From contig NC_084706.1 in assembly GCF_033807575.1 (NCBI RefSeq), positions 25,093,204 through 25,157,203 of the forward strand: a DNA stretch of 64,000 nt, read 5' to 3'. The stretch is from Cydia pomonella (Eukaryota > Arthropoda > Insecta > Lepidoptera > Tortricidae). Under the pieces are notes generated by a model. It saw only the letters and a program-made list of their open reading frames with translations. It did not search any database and was not told the DNA's origin. Shown in pieces: positions 49,101 to 55,100 of this stretch. How positions within the stretch are numbered: the stretch's first letter is position 1; every line of letters starts with the position of its first letter. The position numbers and the translations under genes are program-made.

Positions 49101-52100
49101 TAATGCTGACATATTGAATTCTTTTTAATGAAATGTTTTTTTATATTTTAAACTTCCTTATGCTAGTCAAAGAAGTGATTTAAATATTTATAGAAACCCA
49201 TTTTATTCTATCAAGGTGTAAGTATTGCTCACCTGGTATTGTGTAGTCTTAGCCCTAAGTATACGTGTTGCATGGAAGCCAGTTTAGGAAATTGGGTACT
49301 TGACACATGTTGAATATTAAAACAAAATTTAGTTATATGGCTAGAAAATGAGCCATCCATTATAAAAAAGTGGAATTTAAAAAAATATATTGAGATTATA
49401 AAAAAATACAAGCCTCGGAAAATCTCAAAAAAAATATTTTTTTTGTCTTTCAAAAATAGAAAAGAAAATGGTACCATTCGATTCCTTGCATTTTATTGAA
49501 AAATAAATTGTATGACAACTATACACATAAACGCAATATCAGGGTCAAAATGGCAATTTTCTTGATCTTCCATACATTTAGGACAGACTTATATGATGTG
49601 ACGTCACATCACCTTATCATTTTGTTAGAGGCGTTTCAACCGTCGAGTGCGAGCGTCAGACTTTAACTCTCATTTCTGACCTTTGTGTTGCTCAAATGCC
49701 ATGAGTCCTATATAGACATTTGATCCTCAGGAAAATCAAGATCGTTTGACATTATTTACAAAAAACAGACAAGTAGCCAATTGGAATAGTCATAGTTCAA
49801 CAATATTATTTAAGACTGTTACTAACACTTAAATGATTGTTTTATTTAATTTTTAATTACTGCAATGTTCTGCTGCCAGAATGCAGCACTATCACCTAGG
49901 TAAAGAAAACCCTAACTGTAAAATATCATACAAAATCAAATCAAATCTAAATGTACATTATTAAACATATTTCTTTCAAAATCATCATTTAAAAGTCAAT
50001 TTTACCAGCCAACATAAGGAAACAACTCAAAATTAGCATCAAGATCACTTTGCCCCACATGTGGATAAAATGCGACTTTCTCATTGGTTTTTAAACAATC
50101 AAGAGAGCCTTTACCAGCTGGTGTTGTGAAATAGTTATTTGTTTTACAAGGGGGGAAAAGTTGTTGTTTAACCGCTCGTGCTAATATTGATACCCGAGCA
50201 AGCGAAAGATTCCAAAATTAAACCACGAGCATAGCGAGTGGTTCGACAAGTGGAATCTTGAGAGTTGCGAGAGTTTCAATGCACGAGGGTTAAACAAGTT
50301 TTGCCTTCGAGTGAAACACAAAATTTTTCACCACACAAACACGAGGAAACTACTAACTATGAAATACCAAAAAATTCAAATGAAATCAAATCCAAATGAA
50401 CGTAATAAAAAAAATGTCATTCAAAATCATCATTTAAAAGTCAATTCTACTAGCTAACATAAGGAAACAACTCAAAATTTGCATCTGATCACTTTGCCCC
50501 ACATGTGGATAAAATGCAACTTTCTCATTCGTTTTTGAACAATCAAGAGGGCCTTTACCAGTTGGTGTGGTGAAAACGAATTGAATTTATACTTAATAAA
50601 GATAGACTCACCCCAGTGCTGACTTCCGACGTTTTCCTCACTTTGCTGCTATCCACTGTCTCTTTCACTTCAGTACTAATACCACTACCAGTTGTAGTAT
50701 TAACAGTACCGTCTTGTATAGGCGGGTAACTATGCACTTGGTTTAACTGCGGATATATGCTCGGTGTCGGCCGCGTAGGTCGAGATATCATATTAGTTGT
50801 ATTATAGTTGTATATAGGCGTGTGAGGGGATGGAGGGTATCCAACATAAGGAGCTGGTGACGACATTCTAGTTTGATTGTACGGTACGTTCGGAAACCTT
50901 GGAGCGGTGTAAGGTGCTTCAGGAGGGTAGTAAGGGTGGGGTGGGGTCATGGGTGTCGGCATGCCGTAGGGGGTGCTCGGGTATGGGGGTGACTGGAATG
51001 AGTATTGGTTGTATGGGGGTTGGTTGTAAGGGTATGGGGGGAAGCCTGGGCGCTGGTTGTAGTAATGGTTGTTCATGGTTGCTGGCTGATTTGTTGTGGT
51101 TAGAGCTAGTTCTTGCGTCTGCTGGGTAACGCTGAAATTAAAAAATATTGAGTTAGAAGTTATGAACCTGTGTATTTGTTATGATTAACTACAATATTAA
51201 TAAGCGGCATTCAAGAATAAATTGACGTATGTCTTTCCCATCACGGAACAATGGTGTTCCGGACCTTTGGGAGGCGTGCGCGGAGCCGAAGCCAACACGT
51301 AGAGGCCCTTTTTTTTAAATTATTATTGAACCCGGGATTAAATTGACGTTATTTTTATTATTGTCTCTATTTTTTTAAGTCCATCATCACAAAAAGAAGA
51401 ACGTTATAATATAAATTTAACATGTGTATCTGCGTGTATGTCTGCATCGCATCTCCCAAACAGATTAACCGATTTAAGTGCGGTTTTCGGTAAAAGATTT
51501 AAGATAATTCTATAACTTATAGTATAAATTTAACATGTGTATCTGCGTGTATGTCTGCACAACATCTCCCAAACAGATTAACCGATTTAAGTGCGGTTTT
51601 CGGTAAAAGATTTCAGATAATTTGTAGATCTTAAAGAGATTTAAACGCGCTGGATACTCTAGATGTACTTATTTTTATTTTAGTTTTTGAAGGTCCATTT
51701 CAGCTACAGTCTTTGACGACCAGTTTGGCCTAGTGGATAGTGACCCTGCCTACGAAGCCGATGGTCCCGGGTTCAAATCCTGGTAAGGGCATTTATTCGT
51801 GTGATGAGCATGGATATTTGTTCCTGAGTCATGGGTGTTTTCTATGTATTTAAGTATTTATAAATATTTATATATTATATATATCGTTGTCTAAGTACCC
51901 TCAACACAAGCCTTATTGAGCTTACTGTGGGACTCAGTCAATTTGTGTAATAATGTCCTATAATATTTATTTATTATTTATTTATTTAGTCTTTACACTA
52001 ACACGACATAAAATGTCAGTTTAAACGCCTTATATTAAAAACACAGGTTTTACTACTTTTGCAAGAATTAACCCTGACCTTGGATGATTTAACAACTGGT

Positions 52101-55100
52101 GTCGTCTTTAAGAGCTCAACCCTGTTGAAACCCTCGGCCAATGGTCATATGTATTGTATGGAATGACGTTTATCTGACATAGCTATACATTTAACGTGCC
52201 CCTCCCCCGCAAAAATCGGCAGACTGTTTTGTACAGAAAATTACTGACAAGGCGTCTCCAGTTGTTAAATCCTCCAAGACCCTGACAGATGAAGAAGAAA
52301 TTTAAAAAAAAATCGGTTTCACACTCCTCCTTACGATTTTTCAAAAGCAACCAGGCTTCGATGACATTCAATTTGCACGTCACCATAATGTCACGTGTCC
52401 GTCTTATGAATTTTCAATCTGACGGTCACGTGATCCTGACGAGAGTTTAACATTTTTCCCCTTCACAAAAAGTGCACAGCGCCGCTAAAGTTTTCACTTC
52501 AAAAATATAAGAAAGGGATAAATTACACGATATCTATGTTGTCATCGTTATCTCAGTCGAATAGTATTATCAGTACTACTTAAATTGCAGATTACCCTTA
52601 TCTCATAAGTAAACAAGTGCTGTGTACGGCAGGAGACGCGTTTAGAGCAGATTAATATTGAGTACTATGTGAAGTAGGGATTGGAATCCGGTCTGGCGGA
52701 TCCGGTAATCCGGCCGGATCCGGCACTTTTCATGAGCTACCTAAAATAAAAATAAGCCACATAACACGCGCTGTGCGTTTGAGATGAGGTAAAGGCGTCG
52801 AGTGGAAGGTATAAGTTGAACAGAACAGAGAACGACCAAGTATAGATTTAGTATTAATATGACGGTCACAATATCTCTGCTTAGCCTTAAGGTTGACTGG
52901 TAGAGAATACCTCGTGGCATTAAGCCCGCCTTCTGTACTGTAAGATTTTTGTTCTTTTGTGCAATAAAGTTTAAATAAAATAAATATAAATAAAATATTA
53001 TGATGATTGAGAACAGAAGAGCGAAGATGAAGCGCTGGTGGCCTAGGGGTAAGAGCGGGCGACTTGCAATTCGGAGGTCGCGCCCCGGCTCGTACCAATG
53101 AGTTTTTCGGAACTTATGTACGAAATAACATTTGATATTTACCCGTCGCTTTTCGGTGAAGGAAAACATCGCGAGGAAACCAGACTAATTCCAACCAGGC
53201 CTAGTTTACCTTCTGGCTTGGAAGGTCAGATGGCAGTCGCTTCCGTAAAAAACGCCAAATCTTGGGATTAGTTGTCAAGCGGACCCCAGACTCCCATGAG
53301 CCGTTGCAAAAATGCCGGGACAGCGCGAAGAAGAAGATTGAGAACAGAAGAGGATTCCCTCTCTTTCATGTTGGTGGTACGATACGACGATTACATAAAT
53401 ACTGTAATAAATAAATAAAATAATACTTTATGGACATTTTTACACAAATTGAGTAAGTCCCACGGTAAGCCAATAAGGCTTGTGTAGTGGGTACTCAGAC
53501 AACGATAGGTATATATAATATACAAATACTTAAATACATAGAAAACATCCATGTCTCAGGAATAAATTTAATATCTGTCCTCATCACACAAATGAATGCC
53601 CTTACCGGGATTCGAACCCACGACCATCGGCTTCATAGGCAGGATCACCACCCACTAGGCCAAATTAAAGGGTGGCGATTTCATGGAAGACATTTCGTCG
53701 CTATACTTAGCATATTATATTATCAGTCATTTAATTAACTTTAATATCCTTATAGCAATCCGGACCGGTCCGGCCGGATCCGGCCGGCTTGAAAATCAGT
53801 CCAGTTTGCAATCCCTAATGTGAAGTGAACCCGTAAAGGCGCCCAACATGGTGAACCGTTCGATGACGCACGACCGGTGTGTAAATCCTTTGGGAAGGCC
53901 TGTACTGTTTTATCAAGTATGATAAAAAATTAACGAAAAAATTAGTACGTAGTTATTTAGGACTGACAACTTCTTGAACTACTTAACATGCTGCAGTGGG
54001 ACTAGGAGGGTCACGTCTGCCGCATGCATTCGGATAGGTGGGCTAGTACAGCCACAACCCCCTTATTCATAAACGAGTACTAAAGTTACGATGCCGCTGA
54101 TCATCGTTTGTCCCTTTCCATCATACCAATACGTCGGAAAGGGACAAACGATGATCAGCGGCATCGTAACTTTAGTACACGATTATGAATAAGGGGGCAA
54201 GTGGATGCCACAAGTTAAGCGCGGACGTGGCAGGCCCAGACGGAGATGGCGGGACTACCTAGATACCTACATCAGTAACTGGCCAGAAATAACACAACGG
54301 GAGCTGTGGATATCACGGGGACAGGACTTCGCCCAGCAGTGGGACACTGCTATGGGCTTTTTTTTTATACTATAGGGACATTCCTACACAAATTGACAAA
54401 TGGTACGCCAAGAAGGATTGTGTTGTGGGTACTCAGACAACGATATATTATATATACAAATACGTAAATACATACATGACTCGGGTACAAAAATGCCCTT
54501 ACCGGGATTCAAACCTAGGACCATCTAAAAATTTCGTGTAACTAGTTAGCTTGACTACCATAAGCAACATGTGTATGTAGGTTAGGGGTGTGTACACACA
54601 TCAATGCGTACATATCTGTACCTACAGCAGCATACTAATAAAATAATCTTACTTGTTCTATTCTAAACTGTTCGAAATACTCCTCGAATGATGCCTGCTG
54701 ATCCTTAGATGCAGTTTGTACGGCTCGCAAATAATACGAGGTCGCTGTTTTTCCTAAAGAGACGCTTTCCACATAGATTTACGTATATTGACCCACCTCT
54801 TGCTATCTCTATTTCACGCGCATAATTATATAGCTGTCCCGCCCATGACGCCAGTTGTCAATGCCACTGGGCGAGCTTGACAGCAATTTAATCATGCGCA
54901 TGCAATAGGGGATATTGCGCATAAATCTGCGTAGGGGGGCACCTCTAACACATACTGAGGGCCTACCGCGAAACACGAAAATCGGAGTTTTGTTATCTGC
55001 CTCTCTATCACTCTTGCATATTCGAGCGATAAAGAGGTAGATCACGAAATTTAGATTTTCGTGTTTCGAGGTAGGCCCTGTAGGCTCTGTAAACATGTAA

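Larger units (their letters stand above)
52674..53822. mobile_element. Element with GGATCCGG-rich ends and nested insertions
   Basis: The left end TAGGGATTGGAATCCGG and the right end AGTTTGCAATCCCTAA are inverted, with CCGGCCGGATCCGGC blocks at both. Inside are an RTE 3' UTR (52890-52990), a family B SINE (53027-53335) and a family A SINE (53407-53668). Confidence 0.72.

Noticed and set aside
49236..49250. 15-nt microexon of Pi3K68D between exons 3 and 4
   Set aside because: A GTGAGC donor follows and phase would fit, but the acceptor has no pyrimidine tract and exons 3 and 4 already join in phase.
52741..53169. Minus-strand 122- and 142-aa frames
   Set aside because: They run through SINE and LINE UTR sequence and show no conserved motif.
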